From Desulfobacteraceae bacterium (GTDB lineage: Bacteria; Desulfobacterota; Desulfobacteria; Desulfobacterales; Desulfosarcinaceae), in the NCBI GenBank assembly GCA_027068085.1, contig JAMOUQ010000020.1, positions 1 to 46,212 on the forward strand: a stretch of 46,212 nucleotides of DNA, written 5' to 3'. A program made the position numbers and the translations under genes. The notes beneath the pieces were generated by a model that saw nothing but the letters and a program-made list of their open reading frames with translations, searched no databases and was not told where the DNA came from. Numbering within the stretch: position 1 is the first letter of the stretch; the number at the start of each line of letters is the position of its first letter. Positions 26,613 through 35,033 of this stretch are shown here, piece by piece.

Positions 26613-28190
26613 TTGAAACGGATCAATTGGCAGTCGTTGCTCATACTGGTGGTTATGATAGCGTCGGTGGTCTACATTCTGCCGACATTCAATCCCGACC
26701 TGTGGCCCCACAAGAAAATCAACCTCGGTCTTGATCTGCAGGGCGGCATGCATCTGGTACTGAGGGTCGAGTCCCAGAAAGCGGTGGAAAACGCCGTGGC
26801 CCGGATCGCCCAGGAAATCCGCGATCAAATCCGCCGCAAAAAGATCCACGGCGTCACCCTGTCACAGCCCGACAGCCTGAAAATAAGGCTGACCGTTCAG
26901 GGGGCGAAAAACATTGCCGCATTCAGGCAGCTCATGGACAAAGAGTTCCCGGACCTCCGGCAGGTCAGCCAGAAAGAAGAGGAAGATTTTCTGGAAGTGG
27001 TATACGATCTTCCCGACCAGGAAGTCGAACGTATCAGGCGCATGGCCGTCGATCAGGCCCTTGAGACCATCCGCAACCGCATCGATCAGTTCGGTGTCAG
27101 CGAGCCCGACATCCGGCGCCAGGGGCAGGAACGGATTCTCATCCAGCTGCCCGGGGTAAAAGATCCCCAGCGGGCCAAGGACCTTATCGGCAGGACGGCC
27201 CAGCTGGAATTCAAGCTCGTGGATGAGGAAAACGACCTCCAGGCGGCTTTGAACGGCAACATCCCGCCGGGCAGGGAAATTCTCTACGAAGTGCGCACAG
27301 ACCCCCGGACAAAGAGAACGACCAAGGTTCCCCTGCTGCTCAAAAAACGGCCCGTTCTGACCGGCGACAGACTGACGGATGCCCGGGTGCAGATAAACTC
27401 ACGTTTCAATGAGCCTTACGTAAGCATCAAGTTCGATCGCAAGGGAGCCCGGATTTTCGAACGGGTAACTGCTGAAAACGTCAACAAGCGCCTGGCCATA
27501 GTCCTCGATAACACGGTATATTCGGCCCCTGTGATCCAGAGCAAGATCTCAGGCGGCGACGCCATGATCACCGGGAACTTCACCATGGAACAGGCCCGGG
27601 ACCTTGCCATCGTGCTTCGGGCGGGCGCCCTTCCGGCACCGGTGCAGATCATCGAAGAAAGAACCGTGGGACCGTCGCTGGGGACCGACTCCATCCGCAT
27701 GGGCCTGATATCCATGCTGGTGGGAGGTCTGCTGGTGATTATCTTCATGGCCATCTATTACAAGCTTGCAGGCCTGATTGCCGATGTGGCCCTGATGCTC
27801 AACATCCTTTTGATCGCCGCCGGCCTGGCCGCTTTCCAGGCGACCCTTACCCTTCCGGGTATCGCCGGTATAATCCTGACCATCGGCATGGCGGTGGATG
27901 CCAACGTATTGATCTTTGAAAGGATCAGAGAAGAGCTTCGGCTGGGAAAAACGCCCCATTCAGCCGTTGCGGCAGGCTTCGACCGGGCCACCCTGACTAT
28001 TCTGGACGCCAATATCACAACCCTGATAGCCGCCCTGGTGCTGTTCCAGTTCGGTACCGGACCGGTAAAGGGTTTTGCGGTAACCCTGAGCTTGGGTGTC
28101 CTGGCCAGCCTTTTCACGGCCCTGATCGTTTCGCGGACCATTTTCGACTACCTGCTCAGCGGCAAGCGGATTACGAAACTGAGTATTTGA
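26613..28190 (+). CDS. secD: Protein translocase subunit SecD
   Basis: SecD with SecF uses the proton motive force to help pull secreted proteins out of SecYEG. The 525-aa protein has an N-terminal helix (residues 7-24), the LGLDLQGGMHLVLRV motif that opens the large periplasmic P1 domain (P1 about 30-340, with the QIQLPG-like ILIQLPGVKDP), and five more helices (about 350-515), including IGMAVDANVLIFERIREE with the conserved Asp/Arg of the RND-type proton path. The start is TTG (MKRINWQS); no ATG is available. Confidence 0.95.
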   Translation: MKRINWQSLLILVVMIASVVYILPTFNPDLWPHKKINLGLDLQGGMHLVLRVESQKAVENAVARIAQEIRDQIRRKKIHGVTLSQPDSLKIRLTVQGAKNIAAFRQLMDKEFPDLRQVSQKEEEDFLEVVYDLPDQEVERIRRMAVDQALETIRNRIDQFGVSEPDIRRQGQERILIQLPGVKDPQRAKDLIGRTAQLEFKLVDEENDLQAALNGNIPPGREILYEVRTDPRTKRTTKVPLLLKKRPVLTGDRLTDARVQINSRFNEPYVSIKFDRKGARIFERVTAENVNKRLAIVLDNTVYSAPVIQSKISGGDAMITGNFTMEQARDLAIVLRAGALPAPVQIIEERTVGPSLGTDSIRMGLISMLVGGLLVIIFMAIYYKLAGLIADVALMLNILLIAAGLAAFQATLTLPGIAGIILTIGMAVDANVLIFERIREELRLGKTPHSAVAAGFDRATLTILDANITTLIAALVLFQFGTGPVKGFAVTLSLGVLASLFTALIVSRTIFDYLLSGKRITKLSI

Positions 28191-28251
28191 GTCAACAGGA
28201 AAACATTCTGTTTAACCGGGCGCCTGCTCCGGCGCTGCCGAGGAATTGACC

Positions 28252-29283
28252 ATGCAGTTCATCAAACCTGATATAAACATCGATTTTATCGGAAAGCGGA
28301 ACCTGGCTTTCATCCTCTCGGGCCTGATGATCCTCATCAGCATCATCTCACTGGTCGTGCACAAAGGGCCACGCTATGGAATCGATTTTGCCGGCGGGAC
28401 CCTGATTCAGGTCAAATTTCACCAGCCTGTTGAGATCAACGCCATAAAAAAGGGTCTGGCCAGCATCAACATGGAAACCGCCTCGGTTCAGGTTTTCGGC
28501 GACCGGCAGGACAACGAATTCCTGATCCGGACAGACAAGTCCACCGCCAAGGCCGACAGCCTGAGTACCGACATCGCCAAGGCCCTGCAAAGCGCCACCG
28601 GCCAGGAGGTTGAAATCAGGCGGGTTGAAATGGTGGGTCCCCAGGTGGGCAAGGATCTCAGGGAAAAAGCCCTGTTTGCCATCTTCTTTTCCCTGCTTTT
28701 CATAACCATTTATATTTCGGGTCGTTTTGAGCTCAAGTGGCTGCTCAGCGGGGTGGTGGCGGCGGCCCTGATGGGGGCAGTCTACCTGCTGTCACTGTTC
28801 CACGTCAGCGTTCCGATCCTGATCATGGCGGCCCTGATCATATCCCTGGTGATATTCTGGATCCTGGGGCTCAAGTACGCCATGGGCGCCATCGTCGCCC
28901 TCATTCACGATGTCACGATAACGATTGGTATTTTCTCAATTTTCAACAAGGAATTCAGTTTGCCCATCATTGCCGCCCTGCTTACCATCATCGGCTATTC
29001 CCTCAATGACACCATCATAGTTTTCGATCGCATCCGGGAGAACCTGAGACGCTACCGCAAGAACACCCTCGATGTCATCCTGAACCGGAGCATAAACGAA
29101 ACCCTGTCCCGGACCATCCTGACTTCCCTGACCACGCTGATGGTTGTATTGGCATTGTTCATCTATGGCGGCGGCATTATCCACGATTTTGCCTTTGCTC
29201 TGCTTGTGGGCATCGTGGTTGGAACGTATTCCTCAATCTATGTGGCAAGCCCCATCCTGCTGGCCTGGCAGAGGAAAAAATAA
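28252..29283 (+). CDS. secF: Protein translocase subunit SecF
   Basis: SecF completes the SecDF motor. The 343-aa protein starts at ATG 28252 (GAGGA upstream; a TTG two codons earlier is possible). It shows IDFIGKRNLAF before helix 1, YGIDFAGGTLIQVKF (SecF/SecD family motif), a periplasmic P4-type domain and five C-terminal helices, with YSLNDTIIVFDRIRENLRR carrying conserved charged residues. It lies 61 nt after secD, and the dprA ATG begins 7 nt past its end. Confidence 0.95.
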   Translation: MQFIKPDINIDFIGKRNLAFILSGLMILISIISLVVHKGPRYGIDFAGGTLIQVKFHQPVEINAIKKGLASINMETASVQVFGDRQDNEFLIRTDKSTAKADSLSTDIAKALQSATGQEVEIRRVEMVGPQVGKDLREKALFAIFFSLLFITIYISGRFELKWLLSGVVAAALMGAVYLLSLFHVSVPILIMAALIISLVIFWILGLKYAMGAIVALIHDVTITIGIFSIFNKEFSLPIIAALLTIIGYSLNDTIIVFDRIRENLRRYRKNTLDVILNRSINETLSRTILTSLTTLMVVLALFIYGGGIIHDFAFALLVGIVVGTYSSIYVASPILLAWQRKK

Positions 29284-29289
29284 TGGGCC

Positions 29290-30402
29290 ATGGGATCTCT
29301 CTTGCCATGGCTGTCCCTGAAGAGCGTTCCCGGCCTGACCAATCAGGCCTATCTGGGCCTGCTGGAACATTTCGGCTCCCCGTCCGCGGTACTGGAAGCC
29401 CCGGCCGCCGATCTTGTGAAGGCAAAGGCGGTTTCCACCAAACTGGCCGACGCCATCGCCCGGCACAGCTGTCCCGGTTGGGTCTATGCTGAGCTGGAAG
29501 CGGTCGAAAAGCAAAACTATACGATCCTGACCCTGGACGATCCCGGCTACCCCCGGCTGCTGCGCCATATCGCCGATCCCCCGCCGGTCCTCTATGTCCG
29601 CGGCAAGCTTTGCCCCCGCCAGCCGTCGGTCGCCGTCGTCGGGTCACGCAAAGCGACATCATACGGTCTCAATGCGGCCCGTAAAATAGCCGGGGGGCTG
29701 GCCGAACATGGCTGGACCATTGTAAGCGGCATGGCCCTGGGCATCGACAGTGCCGCCCACAAGGCGGCCCTGGCGGCCGGAAAAGAGACCATCGCTGTCC
29801 TGGGCACGGGTCTCGACGTTATTTATCCCCGGCAAAACGCTAAGCTATACAATGAAATAGCAGAATCCGGAGCCCTGGTTTCAGAATTTTTCCTTGACAC
29901 CGAGCCCAGGGGGCATCATTTTCCCGTCCGGAACCGGATCATCAGCGGACTATGTTACGGAACGGTCGTGGTGGAAGCCGCCCGGCGCAGCGGCGCTTTG
30001 ATAACCGCGCGCCTGGCCCTGGAACAGGGACGGGATGTCTTTGCCGTGCCGGGAAGCATAGAGTCTCCGAGCAGCAGGGGAACTAATTTCCTGATCCGTC
30101 AGGGGGCCCATCTGGTCGAAAATGCAGATCAGGTAACGGCCGAGCTGGCGGACCAGCTCGATTGCGGTCTTGTCCGGACCACGCCCGAAGTCAAATCAGG
30201 TACCGGGAAAAAGACGGATGTTGTTGAATTGAGTGCCGCCGAAAGAAAAATTCTCGACCTGATAGGCGCCGAGCCGGTTCACATCGACGAGATCGCCGTA
30301 AAGACCGATGCCGGCACAGGAGAACTGGCCTCGATCCTGCTCCACCTGGAATTGAAAGGCGCAGTGGTCCAAAGGCCGGGAAAATTCTTCCAGCGCCCCT
30401 GA
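29290..30402 (+). CDS. dprA: DNA-processing protein DprA
   Basis: DprA binds incoming single-stranded DNA and loads RecA in natural transformation; many non-competent bacteria also keep it. The 370-aa protein has a SAM-like N-terminal region (about residues 1-65), the extended Rossmann core (VAVVGSRKATSYG, VSGMALGIDSAAHKAAL, VLGTGLDVIYPRQN, FPVRNRIISGLCYGTVVVEA, ALEQGRDVFAVPGSI) and a C-terminal winged-helix-like domain (about 310-370, VHIDEIAVKTDAGTGEL). The first residues (MGSLLPWLSLK) are tight against secF. Confidence 0.94.
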   Translation: MGSLLPWLSLKSVPGLTNQAYLGLLEHFGSPSAVLEAPAADLVKAKAVSTKLADAIARHSCPGWVYAELEAVEKQNYTILTLDDPGYPRLLRHIADPPPVLYVRGKLCPRQPSVAVVGSRKATSYGLNAARKIAGGLAEHGWTIVSGMALGIDSAAHKAALAAGKETIAVLGTGLDVIYPRQNAKLYNEIAESGALVSEFFLDTEPRGHHFPVRNRIISGLCYGTVVVEAARRSGALITARLALEQGRDVFAVPGSIESPSSRGTNFLIRQGAHLVENADQVTAELADQLDCGLVRTTPEVKSGTGKKTDVVELSAAERKILDLIGAEPVHIDEIAVKTDAGTGELASILLHLELKGAVVQRPGKFFQRP

Positions 30403-30474
30403 AAGACGGCGGTAATGCAGGAGCCGCGCCGATGCTGCCGAAACTTGTACAATTATCATATCCAGAGGTAGACT

Positions 30475-32751
30475 GTGAGCGATAAACCACTCGTGGTGGT
30501 CGAATCTCCGACCAAAGTACGTACCTTGCGCAAATATCTTGGTTCTGATTACAACGTGGTGGCCACCGTGGGACACATCAAGGATCTGCCCACCAAAGAA
30601 ATCGGAATCGACATAGAAAACGGTTTCAAACCAAAGTACCGGAACATAAGCGGAAAACAGAAAGTCATCACCAACCTGCGCAAGGCCGCCGGCAACACCG
30701 ACGAAGTTTTCCTCGCTCCTGACCCCGACCGTGAAGGTGAAGCCATTGCCTGGCACACCATGGAAGTGCTGAAAAAGAAAGGCCGTAATTTCCACCGGGT
30801 CCTTTTCCACGAATTGACCCGCAACGCAATCAGAAAGGCCATGGCCGCCCCGGAGCCCCTCAACAAAGCCAAATACGAGGCTCAGCAGGCCAGGAGAATT
30901 CTGGACCGGCTGGTCGGCTACCAAGTCTCTCCCCTGCTGTGGAAAAAAGTCAAGGGCGGCCTGAGCGCCGGCAGGGTCCAGTCGGTGGCTGTGCGCATAA
31001 TCTGCGAGCGGGAACGGGCCATCCAGCGGTTCGTGCCCCGCGAATACTGGTCCATAACCGCCCTGCTCGAAGCAGACAGCCCGCCGCCGTTCGAAGCCAA
31101 GCTGGTCAAGGAAAACGGCAAGAAAATTGACCTGCCCGACCAGCAGGCTGCCGACAGGGTCTTGGCCGAGCTGAAAAAGGGAAGCTTCCAGGTGGACAAG
31201 GTGGTCAAAAGGACCGTCCGCCGCAATCCCCAGCCGCCCTTCATCACCAGCAAGCTGCAACAGGAAGCCATCCGCAAGCTCAGGTTTTCGGCCAAAAAGA
31301 CCATGGTCATTGCCCAGCAACTGTACGAGGGCATCGACCTGGGACCTGGCGAACCCGTGGGTCTGATCACCTACATGCGGACCGATTCGACCCGGATTGC
31401 CCGGGAGGCTGCCGACGAAGCGCGCCGGCTTATCGAGGAAACCTTCGGCAGGGACTATGCACTTGAAAAGCCGCGCTTCTTCAAAAACAAAAAGAAAGTC
31501 CAGGATGCCCATGAAGCCATCCGGCCAACCTCTGTCTTCAACACCCCGGACAAGATAGCCTCCCATCTTACACCCGACCAGCTGGCCCTTTACCGCCTCA
31601 TCTGGCAGCGCTTCGTGGCCAGTCAGATGGAAGCCGCCCTGATCGATCAGAAGACCGTTTCCATTGCTGCCGGCCCGTACACCTTCAGCGTGAGCGGGTC
31701 CACCGTCAAGTTCCCCGGCTTTCTGGCGCTCTACCGGAGCGAAGACGAAAAGGCATCTCTGGAAAAGGACAAGCAGACTTTGCCCGACCTTCAAAAAGGC
31801 GACCTGCTGCGCTGTGTCAAGCTCGATCCGAAACAGCATTTCACCCAGCCGCCGCCGCGTTTCTCGGAAGCCTCTCTGGTAAAGGAGCTGGAAGAAAACG
31901 GGATCGGACGGCCCAGCACTTATGCCACCATCCTCTCTACCATCCGGGACAAGGGATACGTGCTGCTTGAAAAGGGCTATTTCCGGCCCACCGAACTCGG
32001 TTTCATCGTCAACGATCTGCTGGTGGAAAATTTTCCGGAAATCTTCAACGTGGATTTCACCGCTGCCATGGAGGATCAGCTGGACAAGGTCGAAACCGCC
32101 GACCTGCAGGCCATCGCGGTGCTGGAAAAATTCTACGGTCCTTTCAAGGACAGGCTCGACCAGGCCAGTGAAAACATGGTCAGCGTAAAGGGCGTCGGCC
32201 TGCCCACCGGCCTGAAGTGCCCCCAGTGCGGGAAAAACGAACTGCGGATCAAGATCGGCAAAAACGGCCACTTTCTCTCATGCAGTGGATTTCCCGAATG
32301 CACCTACAGCCGCGATTACGTGCGCAACGAAAAAGGCAAGATCGAACCGGTTGAAATCAACCACGGAACCGAGACCGACAAAACCTGCCCGGAATGCGGC
32401 AAACCCATGGTGGTCAAACGGGGAAAATACGGCGAATTTCTGGCCTGCAGCGGTTATCCCGAATGCAAGCACACCGAGTCGCTCTATGCCAACGGCGGCG
32501 GCAAGCCCATCGGAATGGATTGCCCGCAGGACGGTTGTGACGGTCAGCTGGTGGAAAAAGTTTCAAAACGAGGAAAAACGTTTTACGGCTGCAACCGCTA
32601 TCCCGACTGCACCTTCGCCAGCTGGGACAAGCCGGTGCCACAGGCCTGCCCGGAATGCGGGAGCCCCTATCTGGTGGAAAAGACGACCAAGAAACTGGGA
32701 ACCTTCCTGGCCTGTCCCGACCGCAAATGCGGTTACCGCAAGCTTGACTGA
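30475..32751 (+). CDS. topA: DNA topoisomerase I (type IA)
   Basis: TopA relaxes negative supercoils through a 5'-phosphotyrosine link. The 758-aa protein begins at GTG with AGAGGT 6 nt upstream. It shows the TOPRIM domain (VVVESPTKVRTL, LAPDPDREGEAIAWH), the active tyrosine in GLITYMRTDSTRIA (about residue 300), RRILDRLVGYQVSPLLW, and four C-terminal four-cysteine zinc modules (about 580-758): CPQCGKN...CSGFPEC, CPECGKP...CSGYPEC, CPQDGCD...CNRYPDC and CPECGSP...CPDRKC. dprA-topA order is common. Confidence 0.97.
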   Translation: MSDKPLVVVESPTKVRTLRKYLGSDYNVVATVGHIKDLPTKEIGIDIENGFKPKYRNISGKQKVITNLRKAAGNTDEVFLAPDPDREGEAIAWHTMEVLKKKGRNFHRVLFHELTRNAIRKAMAAPEPLNKAKYEAQQARRILDRLVGYQVSPLLWKKVKGGLSAGRVQSVAVRIICERERAIQRFVPREYWSITALLEADSPPPFEAKLVKENGKKIDLPDQQAADRVLAELKKGSFQVDKVVKRTVRRNPQPPFITSKLQQEAIRKLRFSAKKTMVIAQQLYEGIDLGPGEPVGLITYMRTDSTRIAREAADEARRLIEETFGRDYALEKPRFFKNKKKVQDAHEAIRPTSVFNTPDKIASHLTPDQLALYRLIWQRFVASQMEAALIDQKTVSIAAGPYTFSVSGSTVKFPGFLALYRSEDEKASLEKDKQTLPDLQKGDLLRCVKLDPKQHFTQPPPRFSEASLVKELEENGIGRPSTYATILSTIRDKGYVLLEKGYFRPTELGFIVNDLLVENFPEIFNVDFTAAMEDQLDKVETADLQAIAVLEKFYGPFKDRLDQASENMVSVKGVGLPTGLKCPQCGKNELRIKIGKNGHFLSCSGFPECTYSRDYVRNEKGKIEPVEINHGTETDKTCPECGKPMVVKRGKYGEFLACSGYPECKHTESLYANGGGKPIGMDCPQDGCDGQLVEKVSKRGKTFYGCNRYPDCTFASWDKPVPQACPECGSPYLVEKTTKKLGTFLACPDRKCGYRKLD

Positions 32752-32766
32752 CAAGGACACAGGCAA

Positions 32767-34119
32767 ATGGATCAAAACAGAACCTCCGGCCGCATGCGCC
32801 GGGATGCCCTGGATATTTTCAAAGCCGGCCTGGAGGCCGTCGAAGCCCGCGACGCGGTGCGCAACGCCCTCGCCCTGGAAGGCGATATGCTGTCGGCGGC
32901 AGGACGGCTGTACGATCTTAGAAAATTCAGGCGCATTCTGATCCTGGGCGCCGGCAAGGCCTCGGCCTTCATGGCAGCCGGGGCGGAAGAAATACTGGGC
33001 GCGCGCATCGATCAGGGGCTTGTCTGCGTAAAGTACGGACACGGCACCGACCTGAAGAAAATACGTTTGGTTGAAGCCGGCCATCCCGTTCCTGACGCCA
33101 ACGGCGAGGCGGCCGCGCGCGCAATTCTGGAACTTGCAACCCGGTCCGGACCCGATGATCTGATCATCTTCCTGCTTTCGGGCGGAGGTTCTGCCCTCCT
33201 GCCGCTCGCCTGGGAAGGAATCAGGCTGGAAGACAAACAAAAGGCCGCTTCCCTGATGCTGGCCTCGGGGGCCACCATCCACCAGATCAACACGGTGCGC
33301 AAGCACTGCAGCCGCATAAAGGGCGGCCGCCTGGCACAGGCCGCGGCCCCGGCCAGGATCGTTACCCTTATAATTTCCGACGTGGTGGGCAACGACCTGG
33401 ACGTCATAGCATCTGGCCCGACCGTCGCCGACCCGAGCACCTTTGAAGACGCCCTGGAAACAATCGGGCAACTGGGCCTGAAAGAGAAAATGCCTGACGC
33501 CATCATCTCTCACCTGGAGGCAGGCATCCGCGGCCTGGTGCCTGAAACACCCAAAGCTGAATCTTTCGACTGGCGGCATGTCCAGAACGAGATCATCGCC
33601 GACAACCTTCAGGCCCTGGAAGCCGCCTGCGAAAAGGCCCGAAGCCTCGGCTACAACACCCTGCTCCTTTCTTCCCGGATCGAAGGTGAAACCCGGACCG
33701 TGGCACGGGTCCACGGCGCCATGGCCCGTGAAGTGGCTGCCACTGCAAATCCCATCGCCCCGCCGGCGTGCCTGCTGTCGGGCGGAGAAACAACTGTCAC
33801 CATCTGCGGAAACGGGCTTGGCGGCCGGAACATGGAGTTTGCCCTGGCCGCGGCTGTCGATATCGCAGGCTGCCGAGACATGGTGGTACTTTCCGGAGGA
33901 ACCGACGGCACAGACGGCCCCACCGATGCCGCCGGAGCCGTCAGCGACGGGCTGACCACGGCCCGGGCCGCCCGGATGGGGCTGGATGCCTCCGACTTTC
34001 TACGGCGCAACGACTCTTATCATTTTTTCGAAGCCCTTAACGACCTTGTGGTTACCGGCCCTACCCATACCAATGTGATGGACCTGAGGATCATGCTCAT
34101 AGGTCTTCCAACAGCGTGA
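32767..34119 (+). CDS. Glycerate 2-kinase (type II, MOFRL family)
   Basis: The 450-aa protein matches the DUF4147 plus MOFRL two-domain glycerate kinases that make 2-phosphoglycerate from D-glycerate with ATP. Visible marks are ILILGAGKASAFMA (about residue 62), LLSGGGSALLPLAW, TIHQINTVRKHCSRIKGGRL (substrate region with conserved Lys/Arg), LLSGGETTVT and the C-terminal MOFRL part ending LSGGTDGTDGPTDAAGA. Older databases call such proteins hydroxypyruvate reductase TtuD, which is now thought to be a misnomer. It shares GTGA with the next gene. A hydroxypyruvate reductase homologue lies about 10 kb downstream. Confidence 0.9.
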   Translation: MDQNRTSGRMRRDALDIFKAGLEAVEARDAVRNALALEGDMLSAAGRLYDLRKFRRILILGAGKASAFMAAGAEEILGARIDQGLVCVKYGHGTDLKKIRLVEAGHPVPDANGEAAARAILELATRSGPDDLIIFLLSGGGSALLPLAWEGIRLEDKQKAASLMLASGATIHQINTVRKHCSRIKGGRLAQAAAPARIVTLIISDVVGNDLDVIASGPTVADPSTFEDALETIGQLGLKEKMPDAIISHLEAGIRGLVPETPKAESFDWRHVQNEIIADNLQALEAACEKARSLGYNTLLLSSRIEGETRTVARVHGAMAREVAATANPIAPPACLLSGGETTVTICGNGLGGRNMEFALAAAVDIAGCRDMVVLSGGTDGTDGPTDAAGAVSDGLTTARAARMGLDASDFLRRNDSYHFFEALNDLVVTGPTHTNVMDLRIMLIGLPTA

Positions 34120-35033
34120 AAAGGATACAAGTTCAAATGGATGACAGCATGGAATTCCAAGCCGTCGACCTTGAGAGGCAAAGGCGATACAATTATTTAT
34201 TGACCTTTTGTTCACAAAAAGCGTCGGATTACAGCTTCATCAACATCTGGGGCTGGGCTGACGAATACGATCTCAAATGGGCCTGGGACAGCCGCAATCA
34301 GCTGGTCTGGATAAGCCAGGGGCATCCTGTCCCCTGCCTGTGGGCACCGGTTGGTGCCTGGCAGGGGGTTGACTGGCAAAGTGTCCTGAACCGGCTCAGG
34401 GAATCAGGCCCGCTTATCTTCCAAAGGGTTCCGGAAGAACTTGTCCGTATCTGGCAGGAGTTGGAACCTGAAGGCCTGGAGATCGTCCAGGACCGGGGCC
34501 AATGGGACTACCTCTACCTCAGGCAGGAGCTGGTGGCTCTCCGGGGCAAGCGTTTTCACAAGAAAAGAAACCTTCTCAACCAGTTCAAGCGCAAGTACAC
34601 CTACCGCTACCTCGAACTTGGCCCCGAAATGATAGAGCTCGCCCTGGAAATGCAGGACAACTGGTGCCTGTGGAAAGACTGCGAAGCCCACCAGATCCTG
34701 GCCGCCGAAAACCGGGTCATCTCAAAGGTGCTGGAAAACTGGACCGCCCTGGAAAGGATATGCGGCGGCGCCCTGGAAGTGGAAGGCATCCTGGCCGCCT
34801 ATACCATCGCAGAAAGGATCAGCCATGATACCATGGTCATTCATTTCGAAAAGGGCGACCCTTCTTTCAAAGGCTCCTACCAGGCCATAAACCAGATTTT
34901 CCTGGCCAACTGTGACGACGAAATCAAGTGGGTAAACCGGGAACAGGACCTTGACGACGAAGGATTAAGAAAGGCTAAACTTTCATATAATCCGGCAGGT
35001 TTTATACGCAAATATAAAGTTATGCTGAAATAG
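34116..35033 (+). CDS. DUF2156 (LPG synthase C-terminal-like) protein
   Basis: The 305-aa protein is a GNAT-like double-fold protein of the DUF2156 family, related to the catalytic domain of phosphatidylglycerol lysyltransferase MprF but without its membrane flippase domain. Family marks are SDYSFINIWGWADEY near residue 38, LRGKRFHKKRNLLNQF near 142 and HFEKGDPSFKGSYQAINQ near 243. The start may be GTG 34116 (4-nt overlap with the kinase stop), ATG 34137 or ATG 34149. Its substrate is unknown. It overlaps the convergent cyclase gene by 14 bp. Confidence 0.85.
   Translation: MKRIQVQMDDSMEFQAVDLERQRRYNYLLTFCSQKASDYSFINIWGWADEYDLKWAWDSRNQLVWISQGHPVPCLWAPVGAWQGVDWQSVLNRLRESGPLIFQRVPEELVRIWQELEPEGLEIVQDRGQWDYLYLRQELVALRGKRFHKKRNLLNQFKRKYTYRYLELGPEMIELALEMQDNWCLWKDCEAHQILAAENRVISKVLENWTALERICGGALEVEGILAAYTIAERISHDTMVIHFEKGDPSFKGSYQAINQIFLANCDDEIKWVNREQDLDDEGLRKAKLSYNPAGFIRKYKVMLK

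Noticed and set aside
30196-32271. 691-aa open frame on the minus strand
   Set aside because: It is antisense to dprA/topA, both unambiguous by catalytic motifs and zinc modules; the long antisense frame follows from GC-rich codon use and has no recognisable domain.
32563-33714. 383-aa open frame on the minus strand
   Set aside because: It is antisense to topA and the glycerate kinase gene, both clearly real.
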